From Archangiaceae bacterium (GTDB lineage: Bacteria > Myxococcota > Myxococcia > Myxococcales > Myxococcaceae), in NCBI GenBank assembly GCA_016714225.1, contig JADJNS010000001.1:620001-684000 (forward strand): 64,000 nt of DNA. The letters are read 5' to 3'. This document shows, in pieces, positions 1 to 8,457 of the stretch (position 1 is the first letter of the stretch; each line of letters opens with the position of its first letter). The notes under the pieces are model-generated. The model saw only the letters and a program-made list of their open reading frames with translations. It was not told the DNA's origin and searched no databases. Both the position numbers and the translations under genes were made by a program.

Positions 1-56
1 GGGTTGCGGTGCCGCGGGCGGGTCGAGGTCGGTGGTCACTGCGTCTTTGGGTCGTA

Positions 57-84
57 CGGTATTTCAGCGTTTCGAAGAATACCG
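57..84. repeat. Inverted repeat upstream of gpmA
   Basis: The 7-base arms CGGTATT (57-63) and AATACCG (78-84) are separated by 14 bases, in the 149-base leader before gpmA. The stretch is less GC-rich than its surroundings. It could be an operator, a promoter-associated palindrome or the terminator of a gene lying before the window. The sequence alone does not decide between these, and nothing else is recognisable in 1-149. Confidence 0.3.
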
Positions 85-149
85 AATCGCTTGCGCGCGG
101 GAGCGAAAGCCAGCATCACCTCGGCCGTTCAGAAAGGAACAGAGAGAGC

Positions 150-896
150 ATGTACAAGCTGGTGCTGCTGCGTCACGGCGAGTCGACCTGGAACAAAGAG
201 AACCGCTTCACCGGGTGGACGGACGTCGACCTCTCGGAGACCGGCGTCAGCGAGGCGCGGCAGGCGGGGCAGCTGCTCAAGCGTGAAGGGTGGGACTTCG
301 ACGCCTGCTTCACCAGCGTGCTCAAGCGCGCCAACCGCACCCTGAACCTGGTGCTCGAAGAGCTCGACCGCCTGTGGCTGCCGGTGACCAAAGACTGGCA
401 CCTCAACGAGCGGCACTACGGCTCGCTGCAGGGGCTGAACAAGGCCGAGATGGCGCAGAAGTTCGGCGAAGAGCAGGTGCACATCTGGCGGCGCAGCTAC
501 TCGGTGCGCCCGCCGCCGCTCGAGAAGAGCGACGAGCGGTGGCCGGGTCACGACCGCCGCTACGCGAAGCTCGCGCCCGACGAGGTGCCGCTCACCGAGT
601 GCCTGGCCGACACCGTGGCGCGCGTGGTGCCGTACTGGCAGAGCGTGCTCGCCCCGGCGGTGAAGTCGGGTCAGCGGCTGCTCATCGCCGCGCACGGCAA
701 CTCGATTCGCGCCTTCATCAAGCACGTCGACGGCATCGGCGACGACGCCATCGTGGCGCTCAACATCCCCACCGGGCGCCCGCTGGTCTACGAGCTCGAC
801 GCGAGCCTGAAGCCCATCAAGAACTACTACCTCGGCAACGCCGAGGAGATTGCCAAGGCCCAGGCCGCGGTCGCCGCGCAGGGCAAAGCGAAGTAG
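150..896 (+). CDS. gpmA: 2,3-bisphosphoglycerate-dependent phosphoglycerate mutase
   Basis: This cytoplasmic glycolytic enzyme interconverts 3- and 2-phosphoglycerate through a phosphohistidine. The 248-residue protein has the usual dPGM length. The RHGE motif sits at residues 8-11 (His9 is phosphorylated), ERHYG at 87-91, and the second catalytic His lies in the AAHGNSIR motif in the C-terminal third. The ATG at 150 is chosen because MYKLVLLRHGES is the normal family N-terminus. The open frame extends upstream to 9, but that extension matches nothing and would displace the conserved start. A purine-rich AAAGGA/GAGAGAG stretch precedes the ATG. The gene appears monocistronic. Confidence 0.96.
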   Translation: MYKLVLLRHGESTWNKENRFTGWTDVDLSETGVSEARQAGQLLKREGWDFDACFTSVLKRANRTLNLVLEELDRLWLPVTKDWHLNERHYGSLQGLNKAEMAQKFGEEQVHIWRRSYSVRPPPLEKSDERWPGHDRRYAKLAPDEVPLTECLADTVARVVPYWQSVLAPAVKSGQRLLIAAHGNSIRAFIKHVDGIGDDAIVALNIPTGRPLVYELDASLKPIKNYYLGNAEEIAKAQAAVAAQGKAK

Positions 897-1116
897 CCGA
901 AGCGCCTCCGCTCTTCCGTGGGGTCCCGTGGGAGAGGTGGGGGGGCGCCAACGCTCCAGTCGGTGCGCTGCGGTCTCAAAGCGGCGCGAGAGGCCGGCCT
1001 CGAACGGCCCCTGCCTTGCTTTTCCGGTGTGCACCGCTCCTCGAGCGGTTGCGCAAAGCCGAGTGAGGGCTCGCGCCGCCACTCACGCCTGAACCGTTGT
1101 CACCGGAGGAAGTCGA

Positions 1117-1976
1117 ATGAAGCGCGTCATCTCGGCGGTGATGCTCTCGTTGCTCGGCTGCGCAGCATGGCCTGTGGCGCAGCGCCACCGACGGCACCTG
1201 GGCGGCCGTGGGCAGCGGCGCGAACATCACCAACCGCATCTCGTCGGTGGCCTTCGACCCCGACCACCCCGGCGTCTTCTGGGAGAGCGGCATCTACAAC
1301 GGCGGCGGCGTGTACCGGACGACCGACCACGCCGCGACGTTCTCGCAACTCGGCACGGTGAACCACTGCGACTCGGTGAGCGTCGACTTCACCGACCCGC
1401 AGCGGCAGACCCTGCTGCCTCAACCTCTCGACCAACGGCGGAGCAGGGTGGACGGACATCGGCATGCGCCTGCCGTCGGGCACCGGTTTCTGCACCGCCA
1501 CGCTGGTGCTCAACGCGCACACCTTTCTGGTGGGCTGCGGCGGTTGGTACGGCGGCTCGCCCGGCATCTACCGCTCGACCGACACCGGGCAGACCTGGCG
1601 CCTGGTGAGCGGTGACGGGGTGGTGGGGCAGGCGCTGGTGGCGAGCGACGGCACGCTGTACTGGGCCGGGCACCAGCAGGGCGGCCTGCTGCGCAGCGCC
1701 GACCGCGGCGTCACGTGGGTCAGCGTCGCGAGCTCGCAGCAGGCGAAGCCGCTCACCCCGGTCGAGCTGCCGGGAGGGCGCATCGTCACCGTGGGCGCGC
1801 AGAGGCTGATGCTCAGCGCTGACCGCGGCGCGACCCGGTCGGCAATCGGCAAAGACCTGCCGTTTCAACCGAACGGGTTGGCGTACTCGGCCACGCGCAG
1901 GGCGTTCTACGTCACGCACTTCACCTGCTCGAGCCCGGTGCCGAACGACGGCGTGATGCGCTTCGGCTTCGAGTGA
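1117..1976 (+). pseudogene. BNR/sialidase-like repeat lipoprotein, two frameshifts
   Basis: The coding signal runs through three frames. Frame 1 gives a lipoprotein signal (MKRVISAVMLSLLGC, lipobox LLGC). Near 1162-1166 it passes to frame 2 (GLWRSATDGTWAAVGSG and onward). Near 1418-1424 it passes to frame 3 (LNLSTNGGAGWTDIG to the TGA at 1974-1976). The joined protein of about 285 residues has Asp-box/BNR-type signatures (WRSATDGTW, YRSTDTGQTW, SADRGVTW) typical of secreted sialidase/VPS10-like beta-propellers. Each shift equals +1 base or -2 bases. All three segments keep clean codon usage, so either recent decay or two assembly indels explains it. Substrate is unknown. A GGAGG lies just before the ATG. 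Confidence 0.75.
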
Positions 1977-2556
1977 GGCGTGGCTTCGGGTGGGCACCGT
2001 CGCCGCGCCTTGGGTGGCCGAATGCGCGAGCAGCGAATCGTCGACGGCCTGGCGACCCCAGTCGGCGGCGCCTGCCCGCGTCGGGCAGCACCTCGCCGTC
2101 AGCGCGCTGCCAGCCGGCCATCAGGCACGGTGGCTGTCGTGCGTGCGCTCGCGTGGCGACCGAGGCCGTGGCGCCCAATCGACGTGGGAGTGTCTGAGAC
2201 CAACCGGTGAACCTTTCTTTACCCACGTCAGGGTGAAACGTGCCGAGTGCGCGGCGGAGCGCACCGACATCGCCTGCCGTGCCCTCATCGGCTGTCGGCT
2301 GCTGCGCGCGCAGCAAGGGGCTCATCGCCAGGCCTCGGCGCCGCCCGAGGGCACGTCTCAACCGTGGCAGACGTCTTTCTCGAGACGACCGAACGCCGAA
2401 CCGCGCGGGAGCCCGCCCGGTTCAGCCGGCCCGCGCCCCGACCCGTCCGCAGTGCGCCGCAGCGAGCCTTCGCCCATGTTGCGGTATCGAAGCTTCGGCC
2501 CACCAATACCACGCCGCACCGACGGTGACTCCGCAGACGGCGGCCCTGGTGCGGCT
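1977..2556. other. 580-base intergenic stretch with no recognisable gene
   Basis: Open frames cross this stretch on both strands, but none shows a plausible start, a family resemblance or the third-position G/C bias of its neighbours. I see no tRNA, strong terminator or insertion-sequence end. It may hold the terminators of the convergent genes that flank it, or a decayed gene. Nothing more can be supported. Confidence 0.5.
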
Positions 2557-3354
2557 TCAGGGCGTGAACTTGAACGTCAGCGACTTCATGCGCCCGAACG
2601 GCTGAAGGGTCTTGCTGCCGGCGGTGAGGTCGTCTGGCGTGAACTTCACCACCGCGCGCGAGGTGATGGTGTCGTCGCTGCTGACGTCGGACTCGAGCGC
2701 CGAGACGCCGAGGCCCTCGTTGACGAGCTTGTCGGCCGTGATTCGGCACGTGCCGCTGAGCGAGCTCCAGGTGGGGGTGAAGGTGTCGGACGAGGTGTTG
2801 GAGTCGACCGACGCGCCCGAGCTGTTGGGGCACCACAGCCGAATGAAGGCGTCGGGGTCGGAGAGCGCATCCCACGCGCCGCCGGTGGAGTTGGTCGACT
2901 CGAGCTCACCGGCGAGCGGCAGCACGCTGTAGAGCTTGTTGGGGTCGAACGCCGCGCCGCAGGTCTGGTCGGGCCGGCAGATTTGGGCGGTGAAGCAGCT
3001 GGCGCACCCCATGCCGCCCTTGCCGCAGGCGGTGGTGCTGGTACCCGGCAGGCAGTTGCCGAGCGTGCCGCAGCAGCCGCTGGCGCAGGTGGTGGAGTTG
3101 CACGCCCCTGCAGAGCCGCCGCCGGTGCCCGACGTGCCGCCCCCGGTACCGCTGCCGCCGGCGCGCCCCGAACCGCCGCCGGTGCCTGAGCCGCCTCCGG
3201 TCGCCGAGCCCCCCGCGGTGCCTGACCCGCCGCCGGTGTTGTGGTTCAGCGTCACATCGGTCGAGCCGCACGCGGCGACCAGCACGGCGATGGCGACGGA
3301 GGCGAAGCGCACGAGGAGAGAAGAGGAGTAGCCCAGGATTGCGGCGGCGTACAA
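2557..3354 (-). CDS. Gly-rich linker, Cys-cluster lipoprotein
   Basis: The 265-residue predicted lipoprotein has a signal peptide ending in the lipobox LVAAC, then a Gly/Ser/Thr/Ala-rich linker (about residues 40-85, GGGSGTGG-type repeats). Next comes a Cys cluster (CNSTTCASGCCGTLGNC and two further pairs, about 85-130), then a C-terminal globular domain of about 130 residues of unknown function. The same Cys cluster (TTCANGCCG) occurs in the lipoprotein at 34872-35996, so the two share a module common in myxobacterial surface proteins. The exact start is uncertain because the signal is long. It reads away from the small gene at 3452. No enzyme motif is visible. Confidence 0.8.
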   Translation of the reverse strand: MYAAAILGYSSSLLVRFASVAIAVLVAACGSTDVTLNHNTGGGSGTAGGSATGGGSGTGGGSGRAGGSGTGGGTSGTGGGSAGACNSTTCASGCCGTLGNCLPGTSTTACGKGGMGCASCFTAQICRPDQTCGAAFDPNKLYSVLPLAGELESTNSTGGAWDALSDPDAFIRLWCPNSSGASVDSNTSSDTFTPTWSSLSGTCRITADKLVNEGLGVSALESDVSSDDTITSRAVVKFTPDDLTAGSKTLQPFGRMKSLTFKFTP

Positions 3355-3451
3355 ATGCTGGCGACGAAGGTGGAACGGGCGCGAGCTGTGCTCGCTCTCC
3401 CGTGAAGGCGGGTCAAATGACCCGCGGAGCTGGAATAGCCGGCGCGGAAGG

Positions 3452-3676
3452 GTGTTAGAGCGCCCGTTCGTGGAGTGGGCTCTCGAGACCGTGGTGATGC
3501 CGCTGGCCCTCGCGCTGGGGGCGATGCTGCTCGCACGAGGCGTGGTGACGGTGGTGCGCCGCCATGCGTGCGTGGTGGCCGCGGCGGTGGTGCTCGTCGC
3601 GGTCGTGCAGGTGGGGTGGTGCCGGTTGCGGCGCTCCTGCCCGGTCGGGGTGGCTGCCGTGATGTTGCGCCGCTGA
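3452..3676 (+). CDS. Small putative inner-membrane protein
   Basis: This 74-residue frame starts with GTG and encodes two hydrophobic stretches (about residues 8-27 and 39-55) separated by a basic loop (RRHAC), the shape of a small two-helix membrane protein. It is not recognised as any family. Its TGA lies inside a perfect 12-base-pair palindrome that would serve as a terminator, which mildly supports it being a real transcription unit. Purine-rich GGAAGGGT precedes the GTG. A chance hydrophobic frame in GC-rich DNA cannot be excluded. Confidence 0.4.
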   Translation: MLERPFVEWALETVVMPLALALGAMLLARGVVTVVRRHACVVAAAVVLVAVVQVGWCRLRRSCPVGVAAVMLRR

Positions 3677-3697
3677 CAGCCGTGAACGGCTGTCAGC
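3672..3697. terminator. Bidirectional terminator-like hairpin
   Basis: The perfect inverted repeat GCTGACAGCCGT-GA-ACGGCTGTCAGC has 12-base-pair arms. It sits between the end of the plus-strand frame at 3676 and the end of the minus-strand gene at 3713, where a shared terminator would be expected. No clear U-tract follows on either strand, so it may depend on other factors. Confidence 0.6.
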
Positions 3698-3712
3698 CAG
3701 CGCCAAGCACCG

Positions 3713-4207
3713 CTACTCCCGCTCGCCTGACCCCAGCACCTCGACCTTGTCGACGAGCCCCAGCTTCCTCGCCACCCCCGCGACCTTCACCTTCTCGGCT
3801 TCATCCCTCGCCCACCCCAGCAGCTGCACCTCTTCGCCCCTCACGCACGCAGTGACGCTCTTCCACCCCTTCACCAGGCGCTGCGCCTTCTTCCTCAACG
3901 TCACCGCGGTCGCGCTGCGCCCCACCTCTTCGGCGCACACCAGCACGTGAATGCGCTTCTGGTTCGCCAGCCACGCAATCGAGGTGCGCACGCCCCCGCA
4001 CTTCGCCTCGATGTACAGGGTCTCGAACGCGTCGGGGGCCATGCCTTCTTCCAGGCAGTCGCCTGAGCTGCCGGTCACCCGCTCGAGCCCCGCCGCGCGC
4101 AGCTCGCGGCGCTCGCCGGGCTCGAAGGTGAGCGCGCGAAACCGCCCGGTGATGAGCTCGCTGCCGGGCGCCGCGGCCAGCAGCAACACCAGCCCCAGCC
4201 CGCTCAC
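3713..4207 (-). CDS. Exported protein, CpaC N-terminal/BON-like
   Basis: The 164-residue product starts at a GTG whose GTGA overlaps the stop of the Cys-repeat gene at 4204, so the two are translationally coupled. It has a signal peptide (VSGLGLVLLLAAAPG). A domain follows (about 20-95: RALTFEPGERRELRAAG, then CGGVRTSIAW) that resembles the pilus-assembly CpaC N-terminal/secretin-associated domain. A C-terminal segment (about 110-160) resembles a BON-type beta-alpha-beta unit (GEEVQLLGWARDEAEKVKV). Both assignments rest on pattern only. Likely periplasmic or envelope-bound, partnering the coupled lipoprotein. The frame stays open upstream to 5902, but there it is only the antisense-phase shadow of the repeat gene. 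Confidence 0.72.
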   Translation of the reverse strand: MSGLGLVLLLAAAPGSELITGRFRALTFEPGERRELRAAGLERVTGSSGDCLEEGMAPDAFETLYIEAKCGGVRTSIAWLANQKRIHVLVCAEEVGRSATAVTLRKKAQRLVKGWKSVTACVRGEEVQLLGWARDEAEKVKVAGVARKLGLVDKVEVLGSGERE

Positions 4208-7029
4208 GGCGCGGTGCAGGTGCCGAGGTTGCAAATCTGCGACGCCGAGCAGACGGTGCCGCAGGTGCCGCAGTTGTTGCGGTCGAACTGGGTGTTCAGA
4301 CACGACCCGCTGCAGAGCGTGAGCCCGGTGGCGCACGAGCAGGTGCCGTTCACGCAGCCCGAGGTGAACGGGCTGCCCGGGCAGACGTGACCGCACGTGC
4401 CGCAGTTGTTGCGGTCGTTCTGCAGGTCGCGGCACTGGTTCATGCAGGCGGTGAGGCCCACCTGGCACTGGCACGCGCCCGCCACGCAGGTCTGGTTGAA
4501 GTTGCAGTTGCGTCCGCACATGCCGCAGTTGTTGCGGTCGCTCTGCAGGTCGCGGCACTGGCCGCTGCAGAACGAGCTGCCGCCGGCGCAGTAGCAGATG
4601 CCGCCCACGCACTGCTCGTTGGTGCTGCAGGTGTGGCCGCAGGTGCCGCAGTTGCTCGAGTCGCTCTGCAGGTTGAAGCAGCTGCCGCTGCACGAGCTCT
4701 GGCCGGTGGGGCACATGGTCTGGCACCCCCCCGCGATGCACACCTGGTTCGCGCCGCAAGCGTTGCCGCACGCGCCGCAGTTCGCCGCGTTGGTGCGGGT
4801 GTTCACGCACTGGTTGCCGCAGCGGGTGAAGCCCTGCGCGGCGCTGCACTGGCACTGCCCGTTGATGCACGCGCTGCCGGTGCCCCCGCAGGCGTTGCCG
4901 CACGCTCCGCAGTTGTTGGGGTCGAACTGCGTGAAGGCGCAGGTGCCGCTGCAGTTCACCGAGCCGCCGATGCACGTGTTGCTGCACATGCCGAAGGTGC
5001 AGGCCTGCGTCGCGCTGCACACGGTGGTGCACGAGCCGCAGTGCTGCGGGTCGGTCTGCACGCGCACGCACTGGTTGCCGCAGCGGGTGGTGCCTCCCTG
5101 GCAGTTGCACACCTTGTTCACGCACTGGCCCGAGGCGCCGCACGAGTTGCTGCAGGTGCCGCAGTTGGCGTTGTCGTTGTTCACGTTCACGCACTGCCCG
5201 CCGCACAGCGTGAAGCCGGCGGGGCAGTTGTTGCGGCACATGCCGCCCTGGCAGGTCTGGTTCGACGCGCACGCGTTGCCGCAGCCGCCGCAGTTGGCCG
5301 GGTCGACGTCGGTGCTCTTGCAGCTGCCGCCGCACGAGGTCTGACCGGCCGCGCACTGGCAGCTGCCCATCTGGCAGGTCTGCCCGCCCGAGCAGACGTT
5401 GCCGCAGGCGCCGCAGTTCGAGTTGTCGGTGGCGGTCTGCACGCACTGGCCGCTGCACGAGGTGAAGCCCGGGTTGCAGGCGCAGCTGCCCATGGTGCAC
5501 GCCGCGTTGGCCGGGCAGACGTTGCCGCAGGTGCCGCAGTTGGCGGGGTCGCTCTGCAGCGCGCGGCAGGCGCCGCCGCAGAGGCTGGTGCCGGCGGGGC
5601 AGCTGCAGGTGCCCATCTGGCACGACAGCCCGGCGCCGCAGGTGCTGCCGCAGCTGCCGCAGTTGAGCGGGTCGAGCAGCGGGTTCACGCAGCGGCCTGA
5701 GCACAGCTGCTGGCCGGCAGGGCACGCGCACACCTTGTTGGTGCAGGTCTGGCCGGTCGCGCAGCGGGTGCCGCACGCGCCGCAGTTGGCGATGTCTGAG
5801 GTGACGTCGGTGCACACGCCGCTGCAGACCACCTGGCCGGCGCTCACGCACGAGCAGGTCGAGCCCGAGCAGGTCTGGCCCACCGCGCAGATGTTGTTGC
5901 ACGCGCCGCAGTTGCGCGGGTCACTGCCCAGGTTCACGCACGCGCCGCTGCAGTTCGACGAGGGGGGCGGGCAGGTGGTGGTGCAGGTGCCGGCGTTGCA
6001 GACCTGGCCGGCGCCGCAGACCTTGCCGCACGCGCCGCAGTTGTTGAAGTCGCTGCGGGTGTCGACGCAGCTGCCGTTCGAGCAGATGGTGAGCGGGAAG
6101 CTGCAGAAGCAGGTGCCGCCTACGCACGAGATGCCCGGCGAGCAGGCGTTGTTGCAGGTGCCGCAGTTCTTGGGGTCGTTCGTGGTGTTGACGCACAGGC
6201 CGTTGCACAGCGCCTGGCCCGGCAGGCAGAAGCTCACGCAGGCGCCCTTCTGGCAGCTCTGGTTCGCCGCGCAGGTGTTGCCGCAGCCGCCGCAGTTCTT
6301 CGCGTCGGTGAGCGGGTCGACGCAGGCCCCGCTGCACAGCTGCTGGTCAGGGGTGCAGGCGGTGGTGCACGCGCCGTTCTGACAGGTCTGGTCGCCCGCG
6401 CAGCTGAAGTTGCAGGCGCCGCAGTTGAACCGGTCGCTCTTGGTGTCGACGCATGCGCCCGAGCAGTTGGTGAGCCCCATGCTGCAGCTGGTGCCGCACT
6501 TGCCTGACTGACACACCTGGCCCGCGCCGCACGCCACGCCGCAGGCGCCGCAGTTCTTCGGGTCGTTGGTCGAGTCGACGCACGCGCCGGCGCAGCTCAT
6601 CAGGGTGCCGTCGCAGCGGCACACTCCGCTGGAGCAGGTCTGGCGGGTCGCGCACTGGGTGGCGCAGTCTCCGCAGTGCAGCTCGTCGGTGCGCAGGTCG
6701 GCGCACGAGCCCGAGCAGTTGGTGAGCCCGCTGGTGCACATGCCCACGCACTGGCTCGCCTGACAGGCCTGGCCGGACGGGCACGCGCGGTTGCACGCGC
6801 CGCAGTTCTGCGGATCTTTCGTCAGGTCGATACAGCCGTTGCCGCAGTTCACCTGCCCCGAGACGCTGCACTCGTTGGGTGTGTCGCCCGGCACGCAGCG
6901 CTGCGCCACGCAGACGAAGTTCTTGGGGCACGGTGCGTTGGTGCTGTTGCAGAAGAGCAGCTCGGTGCGCGAGCAGGCTCCGAGCGTCACCACCGCGAGG
7001 GCGAGGAGAAGAAGTTTTGGGAGGCTCAT
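4204..7029 (-). CDS. Cys-rich lipoprotein with 21 tandem NCGxC repeats
   Basis: The 941-residue protein has a lipoprotein signal (MSLPKLLLLALAVVTLGAC). It is otherwise built from about 21 copies of a roughly 42-residue repeat of the form NCGxCxxxC...C..G.C.C..G...C.G.CV......, each with about eight Cys. The repeat occurs in many large secreted myxobacterial proteins. It probably forms a disulfide-locked rod, exposed on the cell surface and anchored by lipid. I chose the ATG at 7029 because it starts directly at the signal peptide; the frame opens 13 codons earlier. It overlaps the downstream gene by GTGA. Ligand and role are unknown. Confidence 0.9.
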   Translation of the reverse strand: MSLPKLLLLALAVVTLGACSRTELLFCNSTNAPCPKNFVCVAQRCVPGDTPNECSVSGQVNCGNGCIDLTKDPQNCGACNRACPSGQACQASQCVGMCTSGLTNCSGSCADLRTDELHCGDCATQCATRQTCSSGVCRCDGTLMSCAGACVDSTNDPKNCGACGVACGAGQVCQSGKCGTSCSMGLTNCSGACVDTKSDRFNCGACNFSCAGDQTCQNGACTTACTPDQQLCSGACVDPLTDAKNCGGCGNTCAANQSCQKGACVSFCLPGQALCNGLCVNTTNDPKNCGTCNNACSPGISCVGGTCFCSFPLTICSNGSCVDTRSDFNNCGACGKVCGAGQVCNAGTCTTTCPPPSSNCSGACVNLGSDPRNCGACNNICAVGQTCSGSTCSCVSAGQVVCSGVCTDVTSDIANCGACGTRCATGQTCTNKVCACPAGQQLCSGRCVNPLLDPLNCGSCGSTCGAGLSCQMGTCSCPAGTSLCGGACRALQSDPANCGTCGNVCPANAACTMGSCACNPGFTSCSGQCVQTATDNSNCGACGNVCSGGQTCQMGSCQCAAGQTSCGGSCKSTDVDPANCGGCGNACASNQTCQGGMCRNNCPAGFTLCGGQCVNVNNDNANCGTCSNSCGASGQCVNKVCNCQGGTTRCGNQCVRVQTDPQHCGSCTTVCSATQACTFGMCSNTCIGGSVNCSGTCAFTQFDPNNCGACGNACGGTGSACINGQCQCSAAQGFTRCGNQCVNTRTNAANCGACGNACGANQVCIAGGCQTMCPTGQSSCSGSCFNLQSDSSNCGTCGHTCSTNEQCVGGICYCAGGSSFCSGQCRDLQSDRNNCGMCGRNCNFNQTCVAGACQCQVGLTACMNQCRDLQNDRNNCGTCGHVCPGSPFTSGCVNGTCSCATGLTLCSGSCLNTQFDRNNCGTCGTVCSASQICNLGTCTAP

Positions 7030-7231
7030 GTGAACGCTCGGGCGGCCGGCCGCCGGTTCGCGCCGCACTCTATCAGCGCCCGCCGGGTGGGATACTTCCG
7101 GCTCGGTCGGGGCAGCGCGCGCGGCGCTCGAGGGTGAGCGCCGGCGCCCTTTGAGTCCGAGCGGGCGGGGCGCTGCGCGGCGTGAACCCGGGCCTCGACG
7201 TGGCGGCGTCTCTACCCCCAGTGCGAGAAGA

Positions 7232-7268
7232 GACGCGCCGGGGTGGGTGAAGCGATCACCCGGCGCGT
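7232..7268 (-). terminator. Terminator-like hairpin after the Pro-rich lipoprotein gene
   Basis: The arms ACGCGCC...GGGTGA and TCACCCGGCGCGT pair with a five-base bulge around a short AGCGA loop, just beyond the stop of the minus-strand gene ending at 7283. On that strand the hairpin is followed by a pyrimidine-rich run (CTCTTCTC), consistent with intrinsic termination. The rest of 7069-7282 shows no gene. Confidence 0.5.
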
Positions 7269-7282
7269 CGAGACCGGTGCTC

Positions 7283-8410
7283 TCAGCGGCCCGGAGGCGG
7301 AGGCGGCCCGCCGCGGTCGCGGCCCGGCGCCGGAGGCAGGGCGCGCTTGTTGTTCGGGTTCACGGTCTGCGGCTGGCCCGGCGCGGGAGGCGGCGGGGCC
7401 GGCTGCGGCGGCAGCTCGACCTTCTCGCGGAAGGGCGGCGGAGTGCGCTGAATGCCTTCGACGCGCTCGCCGCTGTTGCGGGTGGGGCCGGTGGCCTGGG
7501 TGGGCGGCGGCGGCTGGTACACCGGCTGGGGCGGCGCGTCGCGGCCGTGCGAGCCGGCGGGAGGGGGCGTCTCGAAGCCCCGGCCTCGCGGGCCGTCGGG
7601 TACCTCGCGCCCCGCCGGAGCAGGAGGCGGGGTGCTGGGGTTGCCGTAGCGCTGCGGCTGCTGGCCCGACTCCATGCGCGCGGGCGGGGGAGGCGGGGGG
7701 GTGTTCACCGCAGCGGGCGGCGGCGTGCTGGGGTTGCCGTAGCGCTGGGGCTGCTCGCCCGACTCGAAGCGCGCGGGAGGAGGAGGCGGCGGCTCGTTGC
7801 GCACCGGCTGCGGCGAGGTGTCGAAGCGCGCCGGGCCACCCTGGGCGGGCGGCGGAGGAGGCGGCGGAGCTGCAGAGCCGGCGGGAGGAGGCGGCGAGCC
7901 GTAGCCGCGGCCGGGCGGCGGGGGAGGCGCGTTGTTGTTGTTGCCGTAGGCGTTGCCCGGCGGAGGAGGCGCGTTGTTGTTGTTGCCATAGGCGTTGCCC
8001 GGCGGAGGCGGCGAGCCACCGTAGGCGCGGCCCGGCGGAGGAGGCGGAGCGTCGCGGTTGCCGTAGGCGACGCCGGGCGGAGGCGGGCGGCCGTGGCGCA
8101 CGTAGCCGACCGGCGGGCGGTAGCTGCCGCGAGGGGGAACCCACGAAGACGGCGGCACGTAGCCGCGCGGCGGCGCGTAGTAGGCGACGCCCGGGGGCGG
8201 CAGCGGCCACTCGCCGGGGCGGCCGGTGCAGTCGAGGTAGCGGTAGCCGTCGTAGTAGACGTACACCTCGCGCCACTCGTCCCAGTAGTACATGCCCGAG
8301 CAGGGGAAGTCGGGCGAGCACCCGGCGGCGACGGTGCGGGAGCGGTACTCGACACCGTGCGCCATGCAGCCGGACAGCGCGAGCACGGTGATCAGAGCGA
8401 AGTTGCGCAT
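7283..8410 (-). CDS. Pro/Gly/Tyr-rich repetitive lipoprotein
   Basis: The 375-residue predicted lipoprotein (MRNFALITVLALSGC, lipobox LSGC) has a short N-terminal segment rich in Tyr and Trp (MYYWDEWREVYVYYDGYRY). The rest is Pro/Gly-rich low-complexity sequence. It contains near-perfect internal duplications, PPPPGNAYGNNNNA twice and QPQRYGNPSTPPPA twice. The start at 8410 has a GGAGG five bases upstream; a second in-frame ATG at 8422 lies over that site. The composition suggests an extended, disordered cell-wall or surface-adhesive protein. No enzymatic motif. It lies downstream of rimK on the same strand with a gap of 47 bases. Confidence 0.82.
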   Translation of the reverse strand: MRNFALITVLALSGCMAHGVEYRSRTVAAGCSPDFPCSGMYYWDEWREVYVYYDGYRYLDCTGRPGEWPLPPPGVAYYAPPRGYVPPSSWVPPRGSYRPPVGYVRHGRPPPPGVAYGNRDAPPPPPGRAYGGSPPPPGNAYGNNNNAPPPPGNAYGNNNNAPPPPPGRGYGSPPPPAGSAAPPPPPPPAQGGPARFDTSPQPVRNEPPPPPPARFESGEQPQRYGNPSTPPPAAVNTPPPPPPARMESGQQPQRYGNPSTPPPAPAGREVPDGPRGRGFETPPPAGSHGRDAPPQPVYQPPPPTQATGPTRNSGERVEGIQRTPPPFREKVELPPQPAPPPPAPGQPQTVNPNNKRALPPAPGRDRGGPPPPPGR

Positions 8411-8457
8411 GGGTGCCTCCATGACGGCCCACAGCTGCCGCCGATTCAAAAGTGTCT

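Noticed and set aside
1003..1020. Possible sigma54 promoter (GG-N10-GC) before the BNR-like gene
   Set aside because: The -24 element lacks the TGGCAC core, and such spacing arises easily by chance in GC-rich DNA.
1990..3189. Plus-strand frame of 399 codons
   Set aside because: It crosses an intergenic region and the antisense of a clear lipoprotein gene. No domain, and codon bias is unlike its neighbours.
4207..5902. N-terminal part of the long minus-strand frame ending at 3713
   Set aside because: It is an out-of-phase reading of the Cys-repeat gene (Arg/Gln/His-rich). Only the part from GTG 4207 is protein-like.
4387..6382. Regular 120-130-base repeats on either strand, CRISPR-like at first sight
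   Set aside because: They are the coding repeats of the Cys-rich lipoprotein. Units are divergent, in frame and not separated by unique spacers.
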